NCBI RefSeq assembly: GCF_008364825.1
Contig: NZ_VTTO01000025.1
Span: 37,160 to 70,742 of the forward strand
Direction of reading: 5' to 3'
From: Azospirillum sp. B21
GTDB lineage: Bacteria > Pseudomonadota > Alphaproteobacteria > Azospirillales > Azospirillaceae
Length of the DNA stretch: 33,583 nucleotides
Each line of letters begins with the position of its first letter. Position 1 is the first letter of the stretch. Position numbers and translations under genes: made by a program. The notes under the pieces were generated by a model that was given only the letters and a program-made list of their open reading frames with translations, did not search any database and was not told the origin of the DNA. Shown piece after piece: positions 14,877 through 22,253 of the stretch.

Positions 14877-15338
14877 ATGATTAGCATCAACGTCAACGGC
14901 GAGAACCGTCAGGTCGACGTGCCCGAGGACATGCCGCTCCTGTGGGTTCTGCGGGACGAGTTGAACATGACCGGCACCAAATTCGGCTGCGGCGTCGCCC
15001 AGTGCGGCGCCTGCACCGTCCATGTCGACGGCACGTCGACCCGCGCCTGCCAGACCCCGGTCGGCATGCTGGGGCCGGACAGCAAGGTCACCACCATCGA
15101 GGGCGTGAAGGGCAAGGCGGCGCAGGCCGTCCAGGCGGCTTGGCAGAAGCTGGACGTCGTCCAGTGCGGCTATTGCCAGTCGGGCCAGATCATGAGCGCG
15201 GTCGCGCTGCTGACCGACAACCAGAACCCGACCGACCAGGACATCGACGCGGCGATGGACGGCAATGTCTGCCGCTGCGCCACCTATGTCCGCATCCGCG
15301 CGGCGATCAAGGATGCCGCCCAGACGATGAGGGCCTGA
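14877..15338 (+). CDS. 2Fe-2S subunit of a molybdenum hydroxylase (IorA-like)
   Basis: A 153-residue protein with the two iron-sulfur clusters of the xanthine oxidase family. The plant-ferredoxin-type cluster uses Cys38, Cys43, Cys46 and Cys58 (CGVAQCGACTVHVDG...C). The second cluster uses Cys97, Cys100, Cys132 and Cys134 (CGYCQSGQIM and NVCRCATYVRI). It passes electrons away from the molybdenum centre of the partner encoded 3 bp downstream. The pairing of this small subunit with one large subunit, with no FAD subunit gene, resembles isoquinoline 1-oxidoreductase IorAB. ATG at 14877 is preceded by GGGAGAAAGAGG. Confidence 0.93.
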   Translation: MISINVNGENRQVDVPEDMPLLWVLRDELNMTGTKFGCGVAQCGACTVHVDGTSTRACQTPVGMLGPDSKVTTIEGVKGKAAQAVQAAWQKLDVVQCGYCQSGQIMSAVALLTDNQNPTDQDIDAAMDGNVCRCATYVRIRAAIKDAAQTMRA

Positions 15339-15341
15339 TCC

Positions 15342-17594
15342 ATGCTGCATCATCTGATCCGTCAGGCCGCCCGGAATGGGTTCGCTGCCGATCTTTCGCT
15401 TGCGCCGCTGTCCGCCCCCTCGCGCCGCGGTTTCCTGAAAGCCATCGGCGCCGGGGCCGGCGCGCTGGTCATCGGCGCGCATGTGCCGCTGCCGGCGCTG
15501 GCCGCCGAAGCCGCGGCGAAGACGGTCGGCCCGGCCGACCCGCGCCCGCAGCTGTTCGTCATCGTGGCGCCGGACAACACGGTCACCGTGCTGGCCAAGC
15601 ATCTGGACAAGGGCCAGGGCATCGTCACCGGCCTCGCCACCATCGTGGCGGAGGAGTTGGACGCCGACTGGGCCCAGGTGCGCGGCGCCTTCGCCCCGGC
15701 CGACAACAAGCTGTACGCCAACCATTTCTTCGGTATCCAGGGCACCGGCGGCTCCACCGCCATCGCCAACAGCTGGGACGAGCTGCGGATGGCCGGCGCC
15801 GCCGCCCGTGCCATGCTGGTCGCCGCCGCGGCCGCCCGCTGGAACGTGCCGGCCGGCGAGGTGACGGTGTCGAAGGGCGTCGTCCGCCATGCCGCAAGCA
15901 ACCGCAGCCTCACCTTCGGCGAGCTGGCGGAGGAGGCGGCGAAGCTGCCGGTGCCGCAGCAGGTCAAGCTGAAGGACCCCAAGGACTATGTGCTGATCGG
16001 CAAGCCGGACTTGCACCGGCTGGACCACATCAGCAAGACCAACGGCACCGCCATCTTCGCGATGGACATCCGCCGCCCCGATCAGGTGACGGCGGTTCTG
16101 GCCCGCAGCCCCCGCTTCGGCGGCACGGTAAAGAGCGTCGACGACGCGGCGGCCCGCAAGGTGCCGGGCGTGATCGAGGTGGTGAACCTGCCGGTCGGCG
16201 TCGCGGTGATCGCCAAGAACACCTGGGCCGCCATGAAGGGCCGCGAAGCTCTGACCGTCACCTGGGACGATGCCAAGGCCGAGATGCGCGGCACCGACGC
16301 CATGCTGGCCGACTACCGCAAGCTGGCCGACCAGCCGGGCGCGGTCGCAGCCGGCAAGGGCGACGCCGACAAGGCCTTCGCCGAGGCCGCCGCCAAGGGC
16401 GGTCATGTGGTGGAGGGCGACTTCGTCTTCCCCTATCTCGCCCATGCGCCGATGGAGCCGCTGAACGCCGTGGTGGCGCTGACCCCGGAGGGGGGCTGCA
16501 CCATCTGGGCCGGCTCCCAGTTCCAGGGCGTCGAGCAGATGGTCGCCGCCCACATCCTGGGCTGCAAGCCGGAACAGGTGAAGATCGAGACCCAGTGGGC
16601 CGGCGGCAGCTTCGGCCGGCGCGCCACTACCAACGCCGACTACATCGCCGAGGCGGTGATGATCGCCAAGGCCTATCCCAAGGCCCCGGTGCATCTGGTC
16701 TGGACGCGCGAGGACGACATCAAGGGCGGCCGCTACCGTCCGCTGTTCCTGCACCGGATCAAGGCGGCGGTGGATGCCAAGGGTGCCCTGGTCGCCTGGA
16801 AGCAGCGCATCGTCGGCCAGAGCTTCATGGCCGGCACGCCGTTCGAGGCGGTGATGGTCAAGAACGGCGTCGATGCGACGATGGTCGAGGGTGCCTCGGA
16901 CATGGCCTATGCCGTGCCGAATCTGGCGGTCGACGCGCACACCGTCGCCTCGCCGGTCACCACCCTGTGGTGGCGGTCGGTCGGGCACACCCACACCGCC
17001 TATTCCAAGGAGGTGATGATCGACCGGCTCGCCAAGGCGGCCGGCAAGGATCCGGTGGCCTTCCGGCTGGAGATGCTGAAGGACCATCCGCGTCTGGCCG
17101 GCGTGCTGAAGCTGGCGGCGGAGAAGGCCGGCTGGGGCCAGCCCATGCCTCAGGGCAAGGGCCGCGGCGTTGCCGTGCATGAGAGCTTCAACACCTATGT
17201 CGCCCATGTCGCCGACGTGACGGTCGACGCCAAGGGTCAGGTCAAGGTCGACCGGGTCGTCGTCGCCATCGACTGCGGCCAGGTGATCAACCCGGACATC
17301 GTCAAGGCGCAGATGGAGGGCGGCACCGGCTGGGGGATCGGCCATGCGCTGCGCGGCGAGATCACCATGACCGACGGCGTGGTGGATCAGGCCAACTTCG
17401 ACAGCTATCTGCCGATGCGGATGTCGGACATGCCGGCGGTGGAGGTCCACATCGTGCCGTCCGGCGAACGGCCGACAGGCGCCGGCGAGCCCGGCGTCCC
17501 GACCGCCGCGCCCGCGGTGGCCAACGCCGTCTTCTCGGTGACCGGCCAGCCGCAGCAGACGCTGCCCTTCAGCCGCGGCGGGATCGTCAGCTGA
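15342..17594 (+). CDS. Tat-exported molybdopterin-binding subunit (IorB-like)
   Basis: A 750-residue catalytic subunit of a xanthine oxidase-family hydroxylase. Residues 27-33 are the twin-arginine motif SRRGFLK, followed by a hydrophobic stretch and cleavage near ALAAE, so the folded enzyme is probably exported with its partner. Cofactor-binding blocks seen include GQGIVTGLATIVAEEL, FFGIQGTGGSTAI, AHAPMEPLNAV, QWAGGSFGRRATT, and the C-terminal GAGEPGVPTAAPAVANAV with the catalytic Glu at about 716. These enzymes hydroxylate N-heterocycles or oxidise aldehydes with water as oxygen source. The substrate cannot be told here. No cytochrome or maturation factor (XdhC type) gene is adjacent. Confidence 0.92.
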   Translation: MLHHLIRQAARNGFAADLSLAPLSAPSRRGFLKAIGAGAGALVIGAHVPLPALAAEAAAKTVGPADPRPQLFVIVAPDNTVTVLAKHLDKGQGIVTGLATIVAEELDADWAQVRGAFAPADNKLYANHFFGIQGTGGSTAIANSWDELRMAGAAARAMLVAAAAARWNVPAGEVTVSKGVVRHAASNRSLTFGELAEEAAKLPVPQQVKLKDPKDYVLIGKPDLHRLDHISKTNGTAIFAMDIRRPDQVTAVLARSPRFGGTVKSVDDAAARKVPGVIEVVNLPVGVAVIAKNTWAAMKGREALTVTWDDAKAEMRGTDAMLADYRKLADQPGAVAAGKGDADKAFAEAAAKGGHVVEGDFVFPYLAHAPMEPLNAVVALTPEGGCTIWAGSQFQGVEQMVAAHILGCKPEQVKIETQWAGGSFGRRATTNADYIAEAVMIAKAYPKAPVHLVWTREDDIKGGRYRPLFLHRIKAAVDAKGALVAWKQRIVGQSFMAGTPFEAVMVKNGVDATMVEGASDMAYAVPNLAVDAHTVASPVTTLWWRSVGHTHTAYSKEVMIDRLAKAAGKDPVAFRLEMLKDHPRLAGVLKLAAEKAGWGQPMPQGKGRGVAVHESFNTYVAHVADVTVDAKGQVKVDRVVVAIDCGQVINPDIVKAQMEGGTGWGIGHALRGEITMTDGVVDQANFDSYLPMRMSDMPAVEVHIVPSGERPTGAGEPGVPTAAPAVANAVFSVTGQPQQTLPFSRGGIVS

Positions 17595-17604
17595 GAGGGA
17601 CCCG

Positions 17605-18114
17605 CTAAGGCGAAGCCGTCTTGGTCCCCGCCTTTGATTGGGCGGGGGCCGGCTGAGCTGAGGTCAGCTGCGGGGACGGGACGATGCTGACCGTCTTGGT
17701 GGCGGCGGGAATCGCCGTAAGCCGGCGGCCGGGCCAGCCCTGGTCCACCAGCAGCTTTACCGCGGGATCGACCCGCAATGGGCCGGCGGGGACGGAGGTT
17801 TCCGCCGGTTCTTTTCCGCGTGGTGGTTCGATGCGCAGAAGCCGGGCGAGCCGCTGGGACCGGACGGCCGCAAGGGACGGCCTGGGGAGGCGTGGTCCCC
17901 AGGGGTCCGCTGCTGCGACCGTCGTAGCGGTCGCCGTCATGGCAGGCGTCGTCAACACCGTGAGGTGGCAGGCGGCGCCCAGAATCCCGGCCAGCAGCAG
18001 GACGGCCAGCGCCAGCACCGTCCAAAGGCGGCGCCGCAGCCGCCGGGCGACCATAACGGTCTCCGGGGCAGGCAATGGGTCGTGAGGGAAGCTGTGTCGG
18101 TCGATGGCGGTCAT
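17605..18114 (-). CDS. Hypothetical single-pass membrane protein
   Basis: A 169-residue protein that I do not recognise. A basic segment (VARRLRRRLW) precedes one strong transmembrane helix (about residues 33-55, LWTVLALAVLLLAGILGAAC), then a Pro- and Ala-rich extracytoplasmic part with a short ordered-looking stretch (VDPAVKLLVDQGWPGRRLTAI). The orientation would be N-in. ATG at 18114 is chosen; the frame continues to a TTG at 18135 without a ribosome site. It is convergent with the molybdenum hydroxylase gene, 10 bp from its stop. The competing frame on the other strand has no domain, so this is the better reading, but it may not be a gene at all. Confidence 0.5.
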   Translation of the reverse strand: MTAIDRHSFPHDPLPAPETVMVARRLRRRLWTVLALAVLLLAGILGAACHLTVLTTPAMTATATTVAAADPWGPRLPRPSLAAVRSQRLARLLRIEPPRGKEPAETSVPAGPLRVDPAVKLLVDQGWPGRRLTAIPAATKTVSIVPSPQLTSAQPAPAQSKAGTKTASP

Positions 18115-18247
18115 GTGGCGCACAGCATGGCTCAAGGCCGTTTCCGCATCCTCGCCTTTCCCGGAGAATCGCCGGGGCAGGGGGATTGCCCCCCGCAGCC
18201 CCCTGCTCCCGGCTGGGACTCCCCGTCCGGACAGTTATCTCTACCGA

Positions 18248-18838
18248 CTAGCCAGGAATTGCGGACGCGGCGGGCCGCCGCCGGTCGATCTCCGCCCGCA
18301 CTTCGCGGAACCAGCGCAGCTTTTCCTCGAAGGGCAGGCGGGCGAGGCCGCTCGGCGACGGCACCACCACGTCGGCGACGCCATCGAACAGCCCGCGCTC
18401 CTGCACGCCCCAGGGTGCGTCCGGCAGGCCGGTGGCCGCCAGATAGACCCCCTTGCCGGTATAGGCCAGCACCCGTGGCCGGACGAAGGCGACGATCCGC
18501 GCCAGCCGTGGCACCCCGCCGCGCAGTTCCGCCCGCGACAGTTCGGCGGCGCTGGCGGTGGCGCGGGCGACGAGGTTGGTGGAGCCCAGACCGATGGCCG
18601 GCAGGGCGGCGTCCTCCTCTGGCCGGTAGAGGCGCGGGGTCAGCCCGGCCTCATGCAGCAGGCGCCAGAATTGGTTGCCGCGCCCGGCATAATGGTGGCC
18701 GAGCGCGCCCGACCGCAGGCCGGGGTTGAAGCCCACGAACATGCAGTCGAGCCCCGGCGCCACGATGTCGGGCAACGGACCGGCGGCAGGCGGCATCCCT
18801 TCCGGGAAAGGGGCCGGAACATCGTCGAACAGGTCCAT
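18248..18838 (-). CDS. mug: G:T/U mismatch-specific DNA glycosylase (Mug/TDG family)
   Basis: A 196-residue uracil-DNA glycosylase superfamily enzyme. Motif A reads FVGFNPGLRS with the Asn (NPG) that replaces the Asp of other families, followed by FWRLLHEAGLTPR as in Mug. The second motif is VVPSPSGLAR, matching the Mug pattern PNPSGLSR. These enzymes remove uracil, thymine or etheno-cytosine opposite guanine. ATG at 18838 has GGAGAGGAA 7 bp upstream, but this site lies in a hairpin (see 18846-18867). The gene is 51 bp downstream of the GMC oxidoreductase gene on the same strand and may share its transcript. Confidence 0.88.
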   Translation of the reverse strand: MDLFDDVPAPFPEGMPPAAGPLPDIVAPGLDCMFVGFNPGLRSGALGHHYAGRGNQFWRLLHEAGLTPRLYRPEEDAALPAIGLGSTNLVARATASAAELSRAELRGGVPRLARIVAFVRPRVLAYTGKGVYLAATGLPDAPWGVQERGLFDGVADVVVPSPSGLARLPFEEKLRWFREVRAEIDRRRPAASAIPG

Positions 18839-18845
18839 CGGTCGG

Positions 18846-18867
18846 TTCCTCTCCGCAGGGAGAGGAA
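18846..18867 (-). promoter_or_regulatory. Hairpin enclosing the ribosome-binding site of mug
   Basis: On the minus strand a perfect 9-bp stem, TTCCTCTCC / GGAGAGGAA with a 4-nt loop (CTGC), ends 7 nt before the mug ATG. The 3' arm is itself the Shine-Dalgarno sequence, so in the folded transcript the site would be hidden. This could lower translation, act as a temperature- or ribosome-sensitive switch, or mark the 3' end of the upstream transcript. There is no T tract. Confidence 0.6.
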
Positions 18868-18889
18868 ATATAGGACTTCGCCGCCCCGC

Positions 18890-20578
18890 TCAAAGCGAGG
18901 CGGCGACCGCGGGGGCAGGCGGACTGCTCCGTTCGTCCTGCAGCATGGCGAGGATGCGGTCGGTCATTCTCAGGGCCAGCGCCACGATGGTCATGGTCGG
19001 GTGGTCGGCGCCCATGGTGGGGAAGACGGAACTGCCGGCGATGTAGAGGTTTCCGACGCCATGCACGCGGCCTTCCGCATCGACCACGCCGTGACGCGGC
19101 GATTCGTGCATGCGAGTCGTGCCCATGTGGTGCCAGCACCAGCCGACATCCGCCATCGTCGCTTCTGCGGGCTCGTCCTGCGGCCCGTCCGTTTTGATCA
19201 GGCCGCGGCGCAGCAGATCCTCGCGCAGCAGGCGCTGGGTCTCGGCCGCGCCCCGTCGGTCCTGCTCGGTCAGCCGCCAGTCCACCCGCGGCAGGTTGCA
19301 GCCGAACGGGTCGGTGGCATGGTCCAGCGTCACCCGGCTATCGGGGTTGGGGACGGGCTCCAGCACCGTTTCCAGGGTGAAGCGCCGGGACAGCCATCCC
19401 GGATCGACCATGCTGTCGAACAGGGCGTGGGCGAGCTGCGGCATGCTGCGCAGGATGCGCGGACCGGCATTGCGCAGCAGGCTCACCGCCTCGTCCTCCG
19501 ACACGCCGAAGCGCCGGCAGCTGTGGCGCGAGGGCAGGAGCCGCAGGTCGCGCATCGCCTTGAAGGCGTCCAGCGCCCCCGAATGGTAGGAGGCGACCAG
19601 ATATGTGCGGGAATTGGGCAGCGCGTGGCGTTCCTGCAGCTCCGCGGTCGGCGACAGCGCCAGCGCCACCGACGGGTGCGGACGGCGCAGCCGCCGCCGC
19701 GCCAGGCACAGGCTGACGTCGTAGAGCGTGCGGTGCCGCCCCTGCTGGGTCAGGCGGATCGGCGGTGTCTTGAAGCGCGGATGGTCGGCGAAGTAGCGGC
19801 CGACAAGATCGTTGCCGTTGCCCAGCCCCGCCGCCTGCACCTTGTTGGACAGCAGCAGGATGCGCGCATTCTCGATGCCGCCGCAGCCCAGCACGAACAG
19901 CCGGGCGCCGACGGTGAAGCTCGGGCCGTCCAGCGTGCGGACCTGCACCCGTTCCACCGCGGTGGCGGTCGGGTTGGTGTCCAGGCCGGTGACGTTGGCG
20001 TTGAGGAAGGCGGTGATGTTGGCGGCGCGCCCGATCTCCGCGCGGTAGGCCTCGCCCATGCGGATCGGCGGGCTGAGTTGCGCGACGCGGTTCTCGAAGC
20101 CGTCTCCGTCCTGGTCTTCCACCGGGAACAGCGCCGCCTTCGGCCCGCCGACCCGCTCCATCCAGAAATCATTGTCGTAGTCGAACGGACCCAGGCCCAG
20201 CACGCTCTGAGAACGCTCGTAATAGGGCATCATGGTTTCGCGCGGGATGGGCCATCCGCTGTCGGGAATCCAGGGCCGTTCGGCGAAATCGCCCGGCTCC
20301 AGCGGGCGGGAGAATCCGCCCCAGCAGTTGGTGCTGCCGCCCAGATAGCGGCTGCGCGCGGTGGTCAGACGCTCATACGGCAGGCCGACGTTGCGGCCGG
20401 CATACAGCGCCTGGGAGATGCCCTCGACCTCCAGTCCGCCGCCTTCGAGCAGGACGACGCTGCAGGAACTGCCGGCCAGCTCGCGCGCTATGGTCAGGCC
20501 GGCGGCGCCCCCACCGATCACGCACAGGTCGCAATCGATATGGGTGCCGTTCAGGACATGGCGGGCGTCACGAAGCAA
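18890..20578 (-). CDS. GMC-family FAD-dependent oxidoreductase
   Basis: A 562-residue flavoenzyme of the glucose-methanol-choline family. The N-terminal dinucleotide site is CVIGGGAAGLTIARELA (residues about 19-35) with VVLLEGGG following, then the FAD-contact region YLGGSTNCWGG. The C-terminal domain has WHHMGTTRMHE and GNLYIAGSSVFPTMG, then DHPTMTIVALALR, where His sits at the place of the second catalytic residue (Asn in many relatives, His in glucose oxidase). No signal peptide is seen. Substrates in this family are alcohols and sugars; which one is used here is unknown. TTG at 20578 is the only sensible start, with GGAGG 5 bp upstream. It is divergent from the DUF4142 gene. Confidence 0.88.
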   Translation of the reverse strand: MLRDARHVLNGTHIDCDLCVIGGGAAGLTIARELAGSSCSVVLLEGGGLEVEGISQALYAGRNVGLPYERLTTARSRYLGGSTNCWGGFSRPLEPGDFAERPWIPDSGWPIPRETMMPYYERSQSVLGLGPFDYDNDFWMERVGGPKAALFPVEDQDGDGFENRVAQLSPPIRMGEAYRAEIGRAANITAFLNANVTGLDTNPTATAVERVQVRTLDGPSFTVGARLFVLGCGGIENARILLLSNKVQAAGLGNGNDLVGRYFADHPRFKTPPIRLTQQGRHRTLYDVSLCLARRRLRRPHPSVALALSPTAELQERHALPNSRTYLVASYHSGALDAFKAMRDLRLLPSRHSCRRFGVSEDEAVSLLRNAGPRILRSMPQLAHALFDSMVDPGWLSRRFTLETVLEPVPNPDSRVTLDHATDPFGCNLPRVDWRLTEQDRRGAAETQRLLREDLLRRGLIKTDGPQDEPAEATMADVGWCWHHMGTTRMHESPRHGVVDAEGRVHGVGNLYIAGSSVFPTMGADHPTMTIVALALRMTDRILAMLQDERSSPPAPAVAASL

Positions 20579-20890
20579 ACTGGCCTCCGTACCAGGGACA
20601 TAAGCCGTCCCTTCTTGCCCCGGACACGTGGCTTAGGCCGAGCGCGCATTCGGCTATACCCCCGGCGCGTCGCACTACTCCGGTACTCAACGCAAGCGCG
20701 GCACCCCGGACGATCTGGAGAGCCTGTCCGCATCGCCCCGGCGGCTGGGAGTGATGGCGGGAATGATGGCGGGAACGACGGCCGCAGTCGGCGGTTGAAA
20801 TGGGGAAGAACGGTGCCTCGGCCCGGACGGAAGGCTCCCGGCCCAACGCTCACCGGCAACCATGCAATCGCAATCGCAGGAACCGCCGCC
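20579..20890. other. Divergent intergenic region with short tandem repeats and a candidate EcfG promoter
   Basis: A 312-bp spacer between the GMC gene and the DUF4142-PRC gene. It contains a 12-bp tandem repeat, GATGGCGGGAAY at 20753-20764 and 20765-20776, followed by a partial third unit, and the candidate stress promoter listed separately. I see no gene here, although open frames run through it because stops are rare at this GC content. Confidence 0.5.
20772..20796 (+). promoter_or_regulatory. Candidate EcfG (general stress) promoter
   Basis: GGAAC (20772-20776), 16 bp, GGTT (20793-20796). The alphaproteobacterial EcfG consensus is GGAAC-N16/17-CGTT, so only the first -10 base differs. It lies about 95 bp before the ATG of a DUF4142-PRC gene, a class often under general stress control. 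A predicted match only. Confidence 0.5.
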
Positions 20891-21871
20891 ATGAAACGTC
20901 ATCATCTTCTCGCCACCGCCGCCCTGATCCTGTTCTCCGCGCCCACGCTGTCGCTGGCCCAGACGCCGACGCCGCAGAAGACCGTGACCGAGAAGGGGCA
21001 GATGTCGCAACAGGACATGACCTTCGCCGAGAAGGCGGCGATCAGCGACATGTTCGAGATCCAGGCCGGCAAGCTGGCGCAGGACCATGCCAAGGACAAT
21101 GGCGTCAAGCAGTTCGGCAACCACATGGTGGCCGACCACACCAAGACGTCGGAAGCCATGAAGGCGATGGCCCAGCAGAAATCGATGACACTGCCGACCA
21201 AGCTCGATTCCGAACACCAGCAGAAGCTGGACAAGCTGCGTGGTCAACAGGGCGAACAGTTCGACGCCGCCTATCTGCAGGGCCAGATCGACGCCCACCA
21301 GACCGCCGTCACCCTGTTCCGCACCCAGGCTGAGAAAGGCCAGGACGCCGACCTGAAGCGCTTCGCCGAGCAGACCCTGCCGACCCTGGAGCAGCATCTG
21401 CGCCAGGTCCGCGACCTGCGCCCGAACGTCGCCTCCACCAGCGGCGCCGCCCAGCAGAGCACCAGCTTCGAAAACATGATGGGCAAGGCCGTCTATGGCG
21501 AGGACGGAGGCAAGCTGGGCGACGTGGCCGACATCATCCTCGACGCACAGTCGGGCAAGGCCACCCAGGTGATCCTGGACCGCGGCGGCATTCTGGGCAT
21601 CGGCGCCAAGCAGGTGGCCCTGGACTACACCCTGCTGAACGCCGACGGCGACCGCATCGTCGCCCGGCAGGTGACCGAGGATCAGGTCAAGCAGATGGCC
21701 GAGTTCAAATACGACGACAACACCGTCTCTCTGGGCCAGCGCAACGACCGCAACAGCGGCGGCAGCAACGCCGATCACGGCACCATGAACAAGGGCGGCG
21801 ATATGAAGAACGACGCAGCCCACGGCACCGCCAACAGCCTGGACAGCACCCAGCCGCGCAACCCGCAGTAG
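20891..21871 (+). CDS. Secreted DUF4142 and PRC-barrel fusion protein
   Basis: A 326-residue protein with a signal peptide (residues 1-24, ending SLAQ). Residues about 35-185 match the ferritin-like helical DUF4142 pattern: FAEKAAISDMFEIQAGKLA, then NGVKQFGNHMVADHTKT, FDAAYLQGQIDAHQTAVTLF and TLPTLEQHLRQV. Residues about 191-275 are a PRC barrel (GKAVYGEDGGKLGDVADIIL followed by QVILDRGG). The tail is Asn-, Gly- and Asp-rich. DUF4142 proteins are periplasmic and tied to stress; PRC barrels bind proteins or RNA. The two are usually separate genes. ATG at 20891 with AGGA upstream is chosen; the frame is open for far longer upstream, but that part has no coding character. Confidence 0.88.
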   Translation: MKRHHLLATAALILFSAPTLSLAQTPTPQKTVTEKGQMSQQDMTFAEKAAISDMFEIQAGKLAQDHAKDNGVKQFGNHMVADHTKTSEAMKAMAQQKSMTLPTKLDSEHQQKLDKLRGQQGEQFDAAYLQGQIDAHQTAVTLFRTQAEKGQDADLKRFAEQTLPTLEQHLRQVRDLRPNVASTSGAAQQSTSFENMMGKAVYGEDGGKLGDVADIILDAQSGKATQVILDRGGILGIGAKQVALDYTLLNADGDRIVARQVTEDQVKQMAEFKYDDNTVSLGQRNDRNSGGSNADHGTMNKGGDMKNDAAHGTANSLDSTQPRNPQ

Positions 21872-21895
21872 GGGCCGCAGTAGGGGCCGCAGTAA
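21863..21895 (+). repeat. 12-bp tandem repeat carrying three in-frame stop codons
   Basis: The unit CCGCAGTAGGGG is present at 21863-21874 and 21875-21886, then CCGCAGTAA at 21887-21895. The stop of the DUF4142-PRC gene (TAG at 21869) is thus repeated in frame as TAG at 21881 and TAA at 21893. It looks like replication slippage over the gene's end. Confidence 0.8.
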
Positions 21896-21934
21896 GGCTT
21901 GCGGCTGCTCTGAACCGACACCCAGCCGTCCGGA

Positions 21935-21955
21935 GCCGGGAATCGCCTTCCCGGC
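21935..21955. terminator. Hairpin downstream of the DUF4142-PRC gene
   Basis: GCCGGGAA (21935-21942), loop TCGCC, TTCCCGGC (21948-21955): a perfect 8-bp stem between the DUF4142-PRC gene and the small gene at 21990. No T tract follows, so it may be a transcript-stabilising or partial termination structure rather than a full terminator. Confidence 0.45.
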
Positions 21956-21989
21956 GCCCCCGGGCGGCCAACCGACGGAGAAAGCAAGG

Positions 21990-22208
21990 ATGGCGAACGC
22001 CAGCAAGAAGCACATGAGCCCCAGCGGACAGGGCAAGGGCACCGGCACCGGCGCCACCACCGACCTGCCGGCCGGCTCCATCGGCGACAACGCGGTGCTG
22101 TCGAACCGCGACAAGTCCCGCCATTCCGATGCCCGCGGGCTGGACAGCAAGACCGTGCAGACCGAACAGATGCAGGATCACGCGGCCAACCGCGATCCTG
22201 GCGAATAA
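21990..22208 (+). CDS. Small hydrophilic hypothetical protein
   Basis: A 72-residue, Gly-, Ser- and Asp-rich protein without hydrophobic segments (MANASKKHMSPSGQGKGTGT at its start). It looks disordered and I do not recognise a family. ATG at 21990 is preceded by GGAGAAAGCAAGG, a good ribosome site, and a hairpin terminator follows 8 bp after the stop, which together favour a real gene. It lies 118 bp after the DUF4142-PRC gene on the same strand and may share its stress promoter. Confidence 0.65.
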   Translation: MANASKKHMSPSGQGKGTGTGATTDLPAGSIGDNAVLSNRDKSRHSDARGLDSKTVQTEQMQDHAANRDPGE

Positions 22209-22215
22209 GCGCGGA

Positions 22216-22241
22216 AAGGGGCCGGTCCCGGCCGGCCCCTT
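22216..22241. terminator. Bidirectional hairpin terminator
   Basis: AAGGGGCCGG (22216-22225), loop TCCCGG, CCGGCCCCTT (22232-22241), a perfect 10-bp stem between the stop of the small protein gene and the end of the convergent trkH. The short A and T runs at the stem base are weak as a T tract in either direction. Confidence 0.65.
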
Positions 22242-22253
22242 ACGTTCGGCCCC

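Noticed and set aside
14676..17450. 924-codon minus-strand open frame opposite the molybdenum hydroxylase genes
   Set aside because: Shadow of two genes with complete cofactor motifs; no domain, signal or ribosome site of its own.
18104..20890. Very long + strand open frame running into the DUF4142-PRC gene (over 1200 codons in total)
   Set aside because: The upstream part is antisense to mug and the GMC gene, both with clear motifs, and its translation is Arg/Gly/Gln-rich with no domain. It is the usual stop-free shadow in high-GC DNA; the real start is the ATG at 20891 before a signal peptide.
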